A stretch of 64,000 bases of DNA from Onishia taeanensis (GCF_003268885.1 NZ_QLSX01000001.1:186001-250000); one strand, 5' to 3'. Counted from the stretch's first letter, positions 11,991 through 21,267 are shown. Translations and numbers: made by a program. Notes: generated from the sequence alone by a model not told the origin.

Positions 11991-13169
11991 ATGATTCGAC
12001 TCGATAACCTGACCAAGGTCTTCGACACGCCCAAGGGCGCCGTGACCGCCGCCGACCACATCAGCATGGAAGTGCCGAGCGGTGAAATCTGCATCCTGCT
12101 CGGCCCCTCCGGCTGCGGCAAAACCACCACCCTGAAGATGATCAACCGCATCATCCGCCCGACCTCGGGCAAGGTGTTCATCAATGGCGAGGACACCACT
12201 AGCCTCGACACCCAGGACCTGCGGCGCAACATCGGCTACGTGATCCAGCAGATCGGTCTGTTCCCCAACATGACCATCGAGGAAAACATCACCGTGGTGC
12301 CCAAGCTGCTGGGCTGGGACAAGACCAAGTACCGGGAGCGCGCGCGGGAGATGATGCGCATGATCGCCCTGGAGCCGGATGCCTTCCTCAAGCGCTACCC
12401 AAGCGAGCTTTCCGGCGGGCAGCAGCAGCGTATCGGCGTGGCCCGGGCACTGGCCGCCGATCCCCCGGTGATGCTGATGGACGAACCCTTCGGGGCCATC
12501 GACCCGATCAACCGGGCGGTGATTCAGGACGAGTTCCTGAAAATGCAGCAGGACCTCAAGAAGACGATCATGTTCGTCAGCCACGACATCGACGAAGCGA
12601 TCAAGATGGGCGACCGCATCGCCATCTTCCGCGCCGGCAAGCTGGTGCAGTACTCAGAACCCGATGAGCTGCTGGCTGCGCCCAAGAACGACTTCGTCGA
12701 GTCCTTCCTCGGTGAGGACCGTGCCCTCAAGCGCCTCAACCTGGTCAAGGTGCGCGACCTGGCCAGCGACGAGATCGGCCTGGTGCGCCCGGACGACACT
12801 CTCGACACCGCGCTCAAGCGCATCGAAGAGTACGGCTACCAGAACAGCATCGTGATGGTGAACGACAGGCGCCAGCCGGTGGGCATCATCAACGCCGCCG
12901 TGGCCCGCACCACCAAGGGCCATTGCCGGGATCACTTCCAGAGCGTGCCGGTAGTGGTCAGCCTCGACGACGACCTGCGCAAGGTCGCCTCGCTGATGTT
13001 CGCCAACGACATGACCTGGGTAGCCTGCGTCGATGATGACGGCCGCATCGTCGGCCAGATCACCCAGCGGGCAATCACCCACCACCTGGGCTCACGCTAC
13101 CGGACTCACTCGCGGGACGAGGCCACTCTGGATGCCGGGGCATCGCTGTCACCGGCCGACAAGGAGTAA
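11991..13169 (+). CDS. osmoprotectant ABC transporter, ATPase with CBS domains (OpuCA/ProV type)
   Basis: 392-residue cytoplasmic ATPase. Walker A GPSGCGKT is at residues 38-45, signature LSGGQQQR near 140-147 and Walker B VMLMDEP near 160-166. The C-terminal third (about 255-375) has two CBS motifs; in OpuA these sense ionic strength, so osmotic gating is likely by family knowledge. It starts 45 bp after the first permease gene, and the second permease gene begins 3 bp after its stop. Confidence 0.95.
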   Translation: MIRLDNLTKVFDTPKGAVTAADHISMEVPSGEICILLGPSGCGKTTTLKMINRIIRPTSGKVFINGEDTTSLDTQDLRRNIGYVIQQIGLFPNMTIEENITVVPKLLGWDKTKYRERAREMMRMIALEPDAFLKRYPSELSGGQQQRIGVARALAADPPVMLMDEPFGAIDPINRAVIQDEFLKMQQDLKKTIMFVSHDIDEAIKMGDRIAIFRAGKLVQYSEPDELLAAPKNDFVESFLGEDRALKRLNLVKVRDLASDEIGLVRPDDTLDTALKRIEEYGYQNSIVMVNDRRQPVGIINAAVARTTKGHCRDHFQSVPVVVSLDDDLRKVASLMFANDMTWVACVDDDGRIVGQITQRAITHHLGSRYRTHSRDEATLDAGASLSPADKE

Positions 13170-13172
13170 GCC

Positions 13173-13904
13173 ATGCCGACGCTGAACCTCTCAGGGGCAA
13201 TGCGCCTGCTGGTGCTGGTGGCAGTCTTCGTGGCCGGGGTCTGGAGCCAGTCCAGTGGCGTAATCGACGACTTCATTTTCTACATACCAGACATCCAGTA
13301 TCTGGCGGTGCAACACCTGTGGCTGACCGCCATCTCCGGCAGCCTGGCGATTATCGTCGCCATCCCGCTGGGCACCCTGCTATCGCGCCCCAGCATGGAA
13401 AAGGTCGCCGAATCCGCGATGCAGGTGCTCAACGTGGGCACCACCATCCCGACACTTGCGGTGCTGGCGCTGTCGATGAGCTTTCTGGGCATCGGCACCT
13501 TGCCTGCCGTGTTCGGGCTTTTCGTGGCGACCCTGCTGCCGATCACCCGCAACACCTACACCGGGCTCAAGGGCGTTTCGCCGGCTCTCAAGGAAGCTGC
13601 GGCAGGCATCGGCATGTCGCCCACCCAGCGCCTGCTGCGGGTCGAACTGCCCAATGCGCTGTACGTGATTTTTGCCGGTATCCGCACGGCGCTGGCCATC
13701 AACATCGGCACCGTGCCGCTGGCCTTCCTGATCGGGGCTGGTGGTCTTGGCGAGCTGATCTTTACCGGCATCGACCTCTATGACCCGGTGATGATGCTCT
13801 CCGGCGCCATTCCCACGGCCTTGCTGGCGATCGTGGTGGATATGCTGATCGCCATCACTGCCTTCCTGCTGGTGCCTAGAGGCGTGAACCCAGGCCGGGC
13901 CTGA
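13173..13904 (+). CDS. osmoprotectant ABC transporter, second permease
   Basis: 243-residue inner-membrane permease homologous to the first, with an N-terminal hydrophobic segment, further membrane segments and the EAA loop EAAAGIGMSPTQRL. The pair probably forms a heterodimeric channel, as in OpuB/OpuC and YehWY systems. Translation is tightly coupled to the ATPase (3-bp gap). The 130-bp gap before the binding-protein gene holds no recognisable element. Confidence 0.93.
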   Translation: MPTLNLSGAMRLLVLVAVFVAGVWSQSSGVIDDFIFYIPDIQYLAVQHLWLTAISGSLAIIVAIPLGTLLSRPSMEKVAESAMQVLNVGTTIPTLAVLALSMSFLGIGTLPAVFGLFVATLLPITRNTYTGLKGVSPALKEAAAGIGMSPTQRLLRVELPNALYVIFAGIRTALAINIGTVPLAFLIGAGGLGELIFTGIDLYDPVMMLSGAIPTALLAIVVDMLIAITAFLLVPRGVNPGRA

Positions 13905-14034
13905 TTCAGGAGACCCAAGGCCGGCAGCGACTCGGCCAGCAAGGACGCACGACCCACTGCAAAACGCATGACTGACGCCTCGTCATTCACAACCAATAAT
14001 TAATGACCGACAAATCACAGACAGGAGCGACACC

Positions 14035-14916
14035 ATGAAAACCCTGATGACCCTGCTCACCGGCGCGGCACTGGCCGGCACCATGGCCACCGCCCAGGCC
14101 AACGAGATCGTAGTGGGTGGCAAGAACTTCACCGAGCAACAAATCCTTGCCAGCATGACCAGCCAGTATCTCGATGGGCTGGGCTACGACGTCGAGAAAC
14201 GCTCCGGCATGGGCTCCGCCGTGCTGCGCCAGGCCCAGGAAAACGGCCAGATCGACCTGTACTGGGAATACACCGGCACCTCGCTGATCAACTACAACGA
14301 CGTCACCGAGCGCCTGTCGCCGGAAGACACCTACACGCGGGTCAAGGAACTCGACGCCGAGAAGGGCCTGGTCTGGCTCGCGCCCTCCGATGCCAACAAC
14401 ACCTACGCCCTGGCCATGCGTGAAGACGATGCCCAGGAACGCGGCATCGCGACGCTCTCCGATCTGGCCCAGGCGGTCAACGACGACGAAGGCCTGACTT
14501 TCGCCCTGAATGCCGAGTTCTATGCTCGCGAAGACGGCTGGCGCCCGCTGCAGCAGGCTTATGACTTCCGTGTCGGCCGCGGCGACGTCAAGCGCATGGA
14601 TTCCGGCTTGGTCTACCAGGCCCTGCGCGACGCACAGGTCGACGTCGGCCTGGTGTTCGCCACCGATGGCCGCATTCCGGCCTTCAACTTCCAGGTCCTC
14701 GAAGACGACCAGAACTACTTCCCGGCCTATGCGCTGACCCCGGTGGTGCGCGAAGAAACCCTCGAAGCCAACCCTAAGCTCGAGGGCCAGATGGACAAGC
14801 TCTCCAGCCTGCTCGACGACGAAACCATGTCCAGCCTCAACGCCCAGGTCGACGTCGAGAAAGAAACCATCGAGCGGGTCGCCGAAGGCTTCCTCAAGGA
14901 ACACGACCTGCTGTGA
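14035..14916 (+). CDS. osmoprotectant ABC transporter, substrate-binding protein (OpuCC/OsmX type)
   Basis: 293-residue periplasmic binding protein. Cleavable signal peptide of about 22 residues ending AQA, then NEIVVGGKNFTEQ, characteristic of the OpuAC/ProX-like cluster. Aromatic residues suited to a quaternary-amine cage are present (WEYTG, VWLAPSD). AGGAG precedes ATG 14035. It is the last gene of the operon and is followed by a strong intrinsic terminator at 14960. Confidence 0.94.
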   Translation: MKTLMTLLTGAALAGTMATAQANEIVVGGKNFTEQQILASMTSQYLDGLGYDVEKRSGMGSAVLRQAQENGQIDLYWEYTGTSLINYNDVTERLSPEDTYTRVKELDAEKGLVWLAPSDANNTYALAMREDDAQERGIATLSDLAQAVNDDEGLTFALNAEFYAREDGWRPLQQAYDFRVGRGDVKRMDSGLVYQALRDAQVDVGLVFATDGRIPAFNFQVLEDDQNYFPAYALTPVVREETLEANPKLEGQMDKLSSLLDDETMSSLNAQVDVEKETIERVAEGFLKEHDLL

Positions 14917-14959
14917 TCGGCGCCTGAGCGGGTAGCGCCCCGCTTGCGCGATCGTCTCG

Positions 14960-14987
14960 AAGGCCGCCCCAGGGCGGCCTTCTTTTT
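14960..14987 (+). terminator. Rho-independent terminator of the osmoprotectant ABC operon
   Basis: Stem AAGGCCGCCC/GGGCGGCCTT followed by CTTTTT, 43 bp after the binding-protein stop codon. A textbook intrinsic terminator that separates the ABC operon from the MmgE/PrpD gene. Confidence 0.92.
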
Positions 14988-15017
14988 GCCACCCGCCCTG
15001 CTCCCGAGATCACTGCC

Positions 15018-16367
15018 ATGCCTGAGCTGACGAAACAGGAACTCACCGCGCACGAGCCCCCCACAAAAGATCAGGCCCCGCTCGCCTGGATGCACCGGGT
15101 CGATCTTTCGACCCTCGACGAGGCCGACCTGCACCAGGCCAAGCGCTGCCTACTCGACTTGCTGGGCGTAGCCGCCGGCGCCACCCGCACAGCGCTTGCC
15201 GACAAGGCTGCGCGCTTCGTGACCACCCAGCATGGCGGTGACCGTCCGCTGCTGTTCGCCCCGGGGCAGGCCTCGCCCACCGGCGTCGCCCTGCACGGTG
15301 CCTGGCTGATCGATGCGCTCGATGCCCACGACGGTCAGGTGCTGACCAAGGGACATTCAGGCGTGGCCCTGCTGCCCGGCCTGCTTGCCCTGCCCGAGGT
15401 CGCGCAGCTGTCGGGACGTGACTTTCTTGCCCTGCTCGTCTACGGCTACGAGATCGCCACCCGGGCCGGGATCGCCCTGCATGCGCAGAGCCCGGACTAC
15501 CACACCTCGGGCGCCTGGAACGCACTTGGCGTCGCGGCAGTGGCCGCTCGCCTGCGCGGCTTCGACATCGAGACCCTGCATCACGCACTCGGCATCGCCG
15601 AGTTCTATGGTCCGCGCAGCCAGATGATGCGCTGCATCGACCATCCGACGATGCTCAAGGACGGTTCCGGCTGGGGTGCCATGACCGGCATCTCGGCGGC
15701 CCTGCTGGCCGAAGAAGGCTTCTCCGGCGCCCCAGCGCTGACCGTAACGGCGCCTCAGGTAGCCTCTATCTGGCAGGACCTGGGCGAACGCTGGTACGTG
15801 CATGAACAGTACTTCAAGGCCTATCCGGTGTGCCGTTGGGCGCAACCTGCAGTGGAAGCCGTGCTCGCGCTACCCGCTGATAAGCGCGACCCGGCAAGGA
15901 TCGCACGCATTGAGATCGCCACCTTCCACGAGGGCAAGCGCCTGCATGTGACGCACCCAGCAACCACCGAGCAGGCCCAATACAGCTTGCCCTGGTCGGT
16001 GGCCTGCGCCCTGGGCCGTGGCACCGTGGATGTCGCCGGGGTCTGCGACGAACTCGAGGCTCTGGACCTCAAGGCCCTGGCCAGCAAGGTGGAGATTCAT
16101 GAAGATGAGGCCTTTAACGCCCGTTTCCCCGCCGAACGCTGGGCGCGCGCCAAGCTGCATCTCGACAGCGGCGAGGTCATCGAAAGCGCAGACTTCGAGG
16201 CCCGCGGCAACCCGGACAAGCCCCTCTCGGACGCCGAAGTGATCGACAAGTATCAAGCGCTGGCAGAGCCCGTACTAGGCGAGAGAGCGACACGGCTTCG
16301 CGAGGTAGTGATGAGCCTGGAAGCCCGCAACGCAAGCGAGCTGCTGGGCCTGCTGAGCGCGCCTTGA
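15018..16367 (+). CDS. MmgE/PrpD family protein
   Basis: 449-residue cytoplasmic protein of the 2-methylcitrate dehydratase/cis-aconitate decarboxylase fold (all-helical domain plus lid). Family segments include LLDLLGVAAGA near the start, GAWLIDALDAHDG, SGAWNALGVAAVAARL and KAYPVCRWAQPAVEAV. A bona fide prpD usually sits with prpBC, which are absent, so a different organic-acid substrate is likely. An internal ATG (residue 25) is a possible alternative start. It is followed after 79 bp by a C-N hydrolase gene on the same strand. Confidence 0.9.
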   Translation: MPELTKQELTAHEPPTKDQAPLAWMHRVDLSTLDEADLHQAKRCLLDLLGVAAGATRTALADKAARFVTTQHGGDRPLLFAPGQASPTGVALHGAWLIDALDAHDGQVLTKGHSGVALLPGLLALPEVAQLSGRDFLALLVYGYEIATRAGIALHAQSPDYHTSGAWNALGVAAVAARLRGFDIETLHHALGIAEFYGPRSQMMRCIDHPTMLKDGSGWGAMTGISAALLAEEGFSGAPALTVTAPQVASIWQDLGERWYVHEQYFKAYPVCRWAQPAVEAVLALPADKRDPARIARIEIATFHEGKRLHVTHPATTEQAQYSLPWSVACALGRGTVDVAGVCDELEALDLKALASKVEIHEDEAFNARFPAERWARAKLHLDSGEVIESADFEARGNPDKPLSDAEVIDKYQALAEPVLGERATRLREVVMSLEARNASELLGLLSAP

Positions 16368-16446
16368 AGCACCGCCAGGTGGGTGCGATGATCCACGGCG
16401 ATGGCTCGTTACCCCACCTCCCGTCATCCCATATCGAGACCCGACT

Positions 16447-17289
16447 ATGCACTACCAGGATCACCTGCGCGTCGGCGCCGCCCAGATCAACGCCACCTTA
16501 GGCGATGTCGATGCCAACCTCGAGCGCCATCTGGAAATGATTGCCAAGGCCCGCCACGCCGGGCTGGAACTGCTGATCTTTCCCGAACTCTCGCTGACCG
16601 GCTACGGCATGGGTAACCAGGTAATCGAACTGGCTTGCCCGGCCCAGGACCCGCGACTAGCCGGCCTCGCCCAGGAAGCCGGCGAGATGCAGGTTGTGGT
16701 CGGCTTCGTCGAGGAAGCGAGCCCCGGCGAGTACTACAACGCCCTGGCGATTCTTCAGCATGGCGCACTTCAGGCCGTGCACCGCAAGCTCAACCTGCCA
16801 ACCTACGGTGGCCTGGAGGAAGGTAAGCTCTTCACTCACGGCAGCGAGCTTAACCACGTGGACGTCCGTCCGGGCTGGTCCGCGACCTCGCTGATCTGCG
16901 CCGACCTGTGGAACCCGGGGCTGGTGCATGCCGCCCTGCTGGCAAGGCCCACGGTAATGTGCGCGCCGATCAACTCGGCCTCGGGCATCGTCAGCGATGA
17001 CTTCTCCAACGAGCAGAACTGGGCCATCAACCTGCACTTCTACGCCATGACCTATGGCACGCCGGTGATCATGGCCAATCGCTTCGGCCCCGAGGGCGGG
17101 AGTCACTTCTGGGGCGGATCACGCATTCTCGGTCCACGTGGCGAAACCCTGGCGCTGGCCGAAGATCGAGAGATGCTGATCGAGGCCCGGCTGTCACGCA
17201 CCGCCATTGCCAAAGCGCGCTTCGAGCTGCCCACTCACCGCGACGCCGACACCCCGCTGGTCCGCGAGCTGATGGCCGGCTATCGCTGA
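16447..17289 (+). CDS. carbon-nitrogen hydrolase (nitrilase superfamily)
   Basis: 280-residue amidase/nitrilase-fold enzyme. The catalytic triad is visible: E47 in FPELSLTG, K114 in HRKLNLPTYGG and C151 in LICADLW. Superfamily members hydrolyse non-peptide C-N bonds (omega-amides, N-carbamyl compounds, nitriles); the LICADLW context resembles amidase and NAD-synthetase glutaminase-like branches more than true nitrilases. It could be cotranscribed with the MmgE/PrpD gene. Substrate unknown. Confidence 0.9.
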   Translation: MHYQDHLRVGAAQINATLGDVDANLERHLEMIAKARHAGLELLIFPELSLTGYGMGNQVIELACPAQDPRLAGLAQEAGEMQVVVGFVEEASPGEYYNALAILQHGALQAVHRKLNLPTYGGLEEGKLFTHGSELNHVDVRPGWSATSLICADLWNPGLVHAALLARPTVMCAPINSASGIVSDDFSNEQNWAINLHFYAMTYGTPVIMANRFGPEGGSHFWGGSRILGPRGETLALAEDREMLIEARLSRTAIAKARFELPTHRDADTPLVRELMAGYR

Positions 17290-17310
17290 CGTCGAGGGAG
17301 AACCGCCAGC

Positions 17311-17841
17311 TCAGCGCCAGTGAACCGGATAACGCCGGTGACGCGCCAGGTTGTTGACCAGAATCGCCACCCCCAACATCAGGGCGCAGCCAATGCCCAC
17401 CGGCAACAGCGGATACCACCACCCCAGCGCATGTACCTCAGGCCCGCCGATGACGGCGATCAGCGCCGCGGCGGCACCGGGGGGATGCACGGTGTGGGTC
17501 AGCTGCATGACCAGAATGGCCAGCGACACCGACAGCGCCACGGCCACCGCAGTAGCCCCAAGCAGCTGGAAGCAGCCCACCCCCAGCATGGCTGAGAGCA
17601 TGCTGCCGATGAGCACATTGCGGGGCTGTGCCAGGGGGCTTGCCGGAACGGCATAGATCAGCACCGACGTCGCACCAAAGGACCCCACGATCAGCAGCTG
17701 GCTGCTCAGCCAGTGCGCACTCAGCCAGCTGATGGCCAGCATGCCGGCGAAGGCGCCAAACCAGGACCAGAGCGCATCCCGCCAGCAGGCTCGGGGGCGT
17801 TGAATAGGCTCACCACGCATTTTCGAGAGATAGGATTTCAC
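17311..17841 (-). CDS. HPP family integral membrane protein
   Basis: 176 residues with four hydrophobic segments and the defining motif HTVHPPGAA. Some members in cyanobacteria and plastids transport nitrite, but bacterial roles are mostly unknown. The frame starts at GTG 17841 with GGAAG upstream; an ATG at 17820 lacks a ribosome site. Convergent with the C-N hydrolase gene (21-bp gap). Confidence 0.88.
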   Translation of the reverse strand: MKSYLSKMRGEPIQRPRACWRDALWSWFGAFAGMLAISWLSAHWLSSQLLIVGSFGATSVLIYAVPASPLAQPRNVLIGSMLSAMLGVGCFQLLGATAVAVALSVSLAILVMQLTHTVHPPGAAAALIAVIGGPEVHALGWWYPLLPVGIGCALMLGVAILVNNLARHRRYPVHWR

Positions 17842-18176
17842 TGACTCATACTTCCTGCACTCAAAGGGTGCGAGAGTCTCGCAAAGTGCACCAGGAAAGT
17901 GAAGTTCGCCTTATCTATATGACTATATCCTGACCCACCAGCACCAGGGGAGCCCAGCCTGGGGAGAGATGTAAGGGGTCACCTAAGGGGCGATGTCCGT
18001 CGCCACGGCTACTGGCGGTCTCCCCCTCGCAATCGCATACAGAAAAGGCATGAAAATCATCGTTATCTCCCCGTATACTGAGCATGCATCGCGTGTCGCT
18101 AGATCGTTCCCAAGACTTGGATGTCTCGGATCATCAAGAAGAAGCCAAATGCCAATTCAGCAATAAGGATCATTCC
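17842..18176. other. divergent intergenic region, no gene
   Basis: 335 bp between the HPP gene and the PA2779-family gene. It should contain promoters for both. I see a short AT-rich stretch near 18045-18080 but no clear operator, hairpin or RNA gene. Confidence 0.5.
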
Positions 18177-18578
18177 ATGATGAAGAAACTCGCTCGCGTC
18201 ATTAGCCCGCTGTTGATTGCCTTCCTGGTACTGGGCAGCCTGCCCGCAGTGGCGTCGGTGCCGGCCACACAGGCCAACGACCTGGTCTCGACGCAGGATG
18301 CCCTCAGCGCTTCGCAAGTGGCCTCCGATCGGGAACGCATCAACGAGCTGCTAGCCCGCGAGGACGTTCAGCAGCAACTACTGCTGCAAGGCGTTCAGCC
18401 GGCAGAAGTGAAGGCCCGCGTGGCAGCGCTGTCCGACGAGGAAGTGTCCCAGATGGCGAACCAGCTCGACGAAATGCCGGCCGGTGCCAGCGTGGTTGGC
18501 GCCCTGTTCGCGGTGTTCGTGATCCTGCTGGTCACCGACATCCTGGGTCTGACCAATGTCTACCCGTTCGTGCGTTGA
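18177..18578 (+). CDS. PA2779 family protein
   Basis: 133-residue small membrane-associated protein named after its Pseudomonas homologue. An N-terminal signal or anchor (LLIAFLVLGSLP) leads to a helical Gln/Glu-rich middle (about residues 35-100) and a C-terminal membrane helix (VVGALFAVFVILLVTDILGL). ATG 18177 or 18180 follows AAGGA. It precedes the PA2778-type peptidase by 4 bp, the same pair as in Pseudomonas, so they likely act together at the envelope; function unknown. Confidence 0.87.
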   Translation: MMKKLARVISPLLIAFLVLGSLPAVASVPATQANDLVSTQDALSASQVASDRERINELLAREDVQQQLLLQGVQPAEVKARVAALSDEEVSQMANQLDEMPAGASVVGALFAVFVILLVTDILGLTNVYPFVR

Positions 18579-18582
18579 TCGT

Positions 18583-19551
18583 ATGACACGCCCATCTATT
18601 TGGCACCTGCCGAACGCCCGCACTGCGGGCGTTCTGCTTTGTGTGCTAAGCCTTCTGCTACTGGCCGGCTGTGCCAGCACGCCGCGCATCTCAAACCCCG
18701 AGCGGCTCGGCATTCCTCTAAAGGCAAGCATCGCGGATGTGCCCTTCTTCGGCCAGCGCGACTACCAGTGCGGCCCTGCCGCTCTTGCCATGGTGCTCAA
18801 CGATAGCGGCGTGGAGATAGGCGTCGATGCCCTGATCCCGCAGCTGTTCCTGCCCAACCGTCAGGGCAGCGTGCAGCCAGAAATGCTCGCCACGGTGCGC
18901 CGCCAGGGGCGCATTCCTTTCGTGCTCGACAATGACATCGAATCGCTGCTCAAGACGCTGGCCGCCGGCCAACCGGTGGTGGTCATGCAGAATCTGTCGC
19001 TGCCGATCGCCCCGCTCTGGCATTACGCTGTAGCCATCGGCTATGACCTACCCGAGGAAACGATCCGGCTGCACACCGGCTTCAAGCCCAGTCAGGACAT
19101 GGCGCTCTCCACCTTTGATGCCACCTGGGCCCGCAGCGACCGCTGGGCGATGGTCGCCCTGCCGCCCGGCGAGATTCCTGCCGGCATCTCCGCCGCGGCG
19201 GCACTCAGCGCCATCAGTGATGCCGAACGGGTGCAGAGCGCGGTTGAACTACGACCCAGTTGGGAGGCGCTTGTCGAACGCTGGCCGGGGCTCGCCATGG
19301 GCTGGTTTGGGCTCGGCAATGCGCGCTACTCAAGCGGCGACCGAGCCGGCGCCGCCGATGCCTTCCGGTTTGCCACCCTGCATGACCCGGAGCTTGCCGC
19401 AGCATGGCTCAACCTGGGGCTGACGCTCCATGGCCTCGGTCAGGAGCAGGAAGCCCGCACGGCCCTCGAGCAGGCCGCCCGGCTACCGGGCAAATGGCAG
19501 GACACGGCCAACGCCAAACTCGCTGCACTCTTCCCGAAGAAGGCCCCTTGA
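18583..19551 (+). CDS. PA2778 family C39-like cysteine peptidase lipoprotein with TPR region
   Basis: 322-residue lipoprotein. Signal peptide with lipobox LAGC (C30), then a papain-fold C39-like domain with QRDYQCGPAALAMVL (C63 nucleophile) and WHYAVAIGYD (His), and a C-terminal tetratricopeptide-like segment (about 235-320). ATG 18583 is chosen over an upstream in-frame ATG at 18556 because the latter lies inside the previous gene. Tightly coupled to the PA2779 gene upstream and to yjbQ downstream (2-bp gap). Confidence 0.9.
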   Translation: MTRPSIWHLPNARTAGVLLCVLSLLLLAGCASTPRISNPERLGIPLKASIADVPFFGQRDYQCGPAALAMVLNDSGVEIGVDALIPQLFLPNRQGSVQPEMLATVRRQGRIPFVLDNDIESLLKTLAAGQPVVVMQNLSLPIAPLWHYAVAIGYDLPEETIRLHTGFKPSQDMALSTFDATWARSDRWAMVALPPGEIPAGISAAAALSAISDAERVQSAVELRPSWEALVERWPGLAMGWFGLGNARYSSGDRAGAADAFRFATLHDPELAAAWLNLGLTLHGLGQEQEARTALEQAARLPGKWQDTANAKLAALFPKKAP

Positions 19552-19553
19552 CC

Positions 19554-19973
19554 ATGTGGCAACAGAACGAGATTCGCCTCGCCCCGCGCTCGCGGGGCTT
19601 TCACCTGATCACACGCGACATCGAAGGAGGCCTCGAGGGCCTGTCCGCCATCAACATTGGCCTGGTGCATCTTCAGCTCATGCACACGTCGGCCTCGCTG
19701 ACGCTGAACGAGAATGCCGACCCTGACGTGCGCCACGATATGGACGCCTTCCTGCGCCATATCGCACCTGGCGATATGGCCTTCTTTCGACACACCATGG
19801 AAGGGCCGGACGACATGCCCGGCCATATCGGCGCCAGCCTGTTCGGCACGCAGCTGACGCTTGCGGTGAGAAACGGCCGCCTGGCGCTTGGCACCTGGCA
19901 GGGGGTGTGGCTCGGCGAGCATCGTGACCATGGCGGCTCACGGCGGATTCTCGCCACCCTCAACGGGGAGTGA
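19554..19973 (+). CDS. YjbQ/UPF0047 family protein (secondary thiamine-phosphate synthase enzyme)
   Basis: 139-residue soluble protein. Family motifs QLMHTSASLTLNENAD, DVRHDMDAFL and GTWQGVWLGEHRD are all present. E. coli YjbQ can weakly replace thiamine-phosphate synthase, hence the name, but the true role is unsettled. Start ATG 19554 comes 2 bp after the peptidase stop; an upstream extension would overlap that gene. Confidence 0.92.
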   Translation: MWQQNEIRLAPRSRGFHLITRDIEGGLEGLSAINIGLVHLQLMHTSASLTLNENADPDVRHDMDAFLRHIAPGDMAFFRHTMEGPDDMPGHIGASLFGTQLTLAVRNGRLALGTWQGVWLGEHRDHGGSRRILATLNGE

Positions 19974-19995
19974 GCGCTTTCAGCTGCGCCCTGAC

Positions 19996-21222
19996 CTATG
20001 GGTACCATCGCGAGAACGTCTCGCGCCACGTGATGCAACGCTGTGCATCACGTTCCTCGTAGCGACGAAGAGCGGTGGGAAGATCCAGCATTGAGGCGCT
20101 CTCCCGATCCTCACTCTCCCGATCTTCCCCCAAGGCGGTTAATCGCAGGGTGTACCAGGCCGTGACGCCCCCCGGAGGCGCAGACGCGAATTGCGGAAAC
20201 TCAGGATCACCGCCCCCCTTGCTCAACCAGGTCTTGGCGAGCCGAGGGTCGAGGATAAAGGCGCGCGCCAGCCCGACCACATCGACCGCGCCACTGGCCA
20301 CTGCCGCGAGGGCCTGTTCGCGCCTTTTGAAGCCTCCCGTCACCATCAAAGGCACACGGGTGAGTGCTCTTGCGCGCCTGGCAAAGTCGACGAAGTATGG
20401 CCCGCGTAGGGATGAGTCGGAATTTTCCCTCGCGCCGGGAAAATAGGTGCCGCCACTGATATCAATCAGATCAATCGAGGTTTGATCGAGCATGCGCACT
20501 ACCTCGAGGGCCTCAGCTTCCGTCAAGCCGCCTTTCAGCTGGTCCGTGGAGTTGATCCTGATCCCGACCGGAAACGCAGGCCCCACTGCGTGTCTGACGG
20601 CGTCTATGATGTCGAGCACGATGCGGCACCTTGCCTCGATGGAACCGCCGTAACCGTCGTCCCTGTGGTTAAACAAGGGGCACAGGAATTGACTGAGCAG
20701 GAAGCCGTGTCCGGCATGGATATGCACGCCGCTAAAGCCCGCCTCCTTGGCCTGCAATGCCGTGCTTGCATACATGCCGGGTAGCGCCTTTATCTCTTCA
20801 ACCGACATACCGCCACATTGAAGGCCTTCGATGTCAAGGGCGGAGGGCCCCTTCGGCTGACTGATCGGCGCGTGCGCAAGGGCGCCAGCATGACCGAGCT
20901 GCGCCCATAGATGAGAGCCCTCGCTCATGCCTCGGCGAGTGAGTGACCGCAACGCCTGGTGATCGGAATGCGGCCCTAGCACCAGGTTGCCCGGTTTCTC
21001 AGCAAAGCGAGGGTCACCCTGCACTTCACCAATAAAAGAAACGGCCGCATCGCCTTCCGCCCACCTTTCATAAAGCCGCATCTGTGCCTCGGTGGGGTCA
21101 CCCCCGCCGTTGCCGAGCGAATCCGACATGGCTGACTTGGCAATGCGGTTTTTGAAAAGCGCACCGCAAGGCAGCTCCAGCGAGCTTCGAAGGACATCAA
21201 TGGCATTCGAGTGTTCAATCAT
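19996..21222 (-). CDS. NADH:flavin oxidoreductase, Old Yellow Enzyme family
   Basis: 408-residue FMN-dependent oxidoreductase (TIM barrel). Seen are VHIHAGHGFLLSQFLCP, the family region carrying substrate-binding residues, and PLMVTGGFKRREQAL plus VVGLARAFILDP for phosphate/FMN binding. There is no 4Fe-4S domain, so it is the short form. The C-terminal extension has an in-frame 15-bp duplication giving EDRESEDRES. A palindrome resembling a MerR-type operator lies 46-64 bp upstream of the start. Substrate unknown, probably activated enones. Confidence 0.9.
   Translation of the reverse strand: MIEHSNAIDVLRSSLELPCGALFKNRIAKSAMSDSLGNGGGDPTEAQMRLYERWAEGDAAVSFIGEVQGDPRFAEKPGNLVLGPHSDHQALRSLTRRGMSEGSHLWAQLGHAGALAHAPISQPKGPSALDIEGLQCGGMSVEEIKALPGMYASTALQAKEAGFSGVHIHAGHGFLLSQFLCPLFNHRDDGYGGSIEARCRIVLDIIDAVRHAVGPAFPVGIRINSTDQLKGGLTEAEALEVVRMLDQTSIDLIDISGGTYFPGARENSDSSLRGPYFVDFARRARALTRVPLMVTGGFKRREQALAAVASGAVDVVGLARAFILDPRLAKTWLSKGGGDPEFPQFASAPPGGVTAWYTLRLTALGEDRESEDRESASMLDLPTALRRYEERDAQRCITWRETFSRWYP
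20099..20128. repeat. in-frame 15-bp duplication inside the Old Yellow Enzyme gene
   Basis: Units CTCTCCCGATCCTCA and CTCTCCCGATCTTCC are contiguous and differ at two positions. On the coding strand they add EDRES once. Same unit length as several intergenic arrays in this window. Confidence 0.85.
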
Positions 21223-21267
21223 GACGACAACTTGGTTAGCTAAATGGAGGACACCGCGGAGAGGTCT

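Noticed and set aside
15018-16367. Genuine 2-methylcitrate dehydratase (prpD)
   Set aside because: No prpB, prpC or acnD neighbours; only superfamily assignment is supportable.
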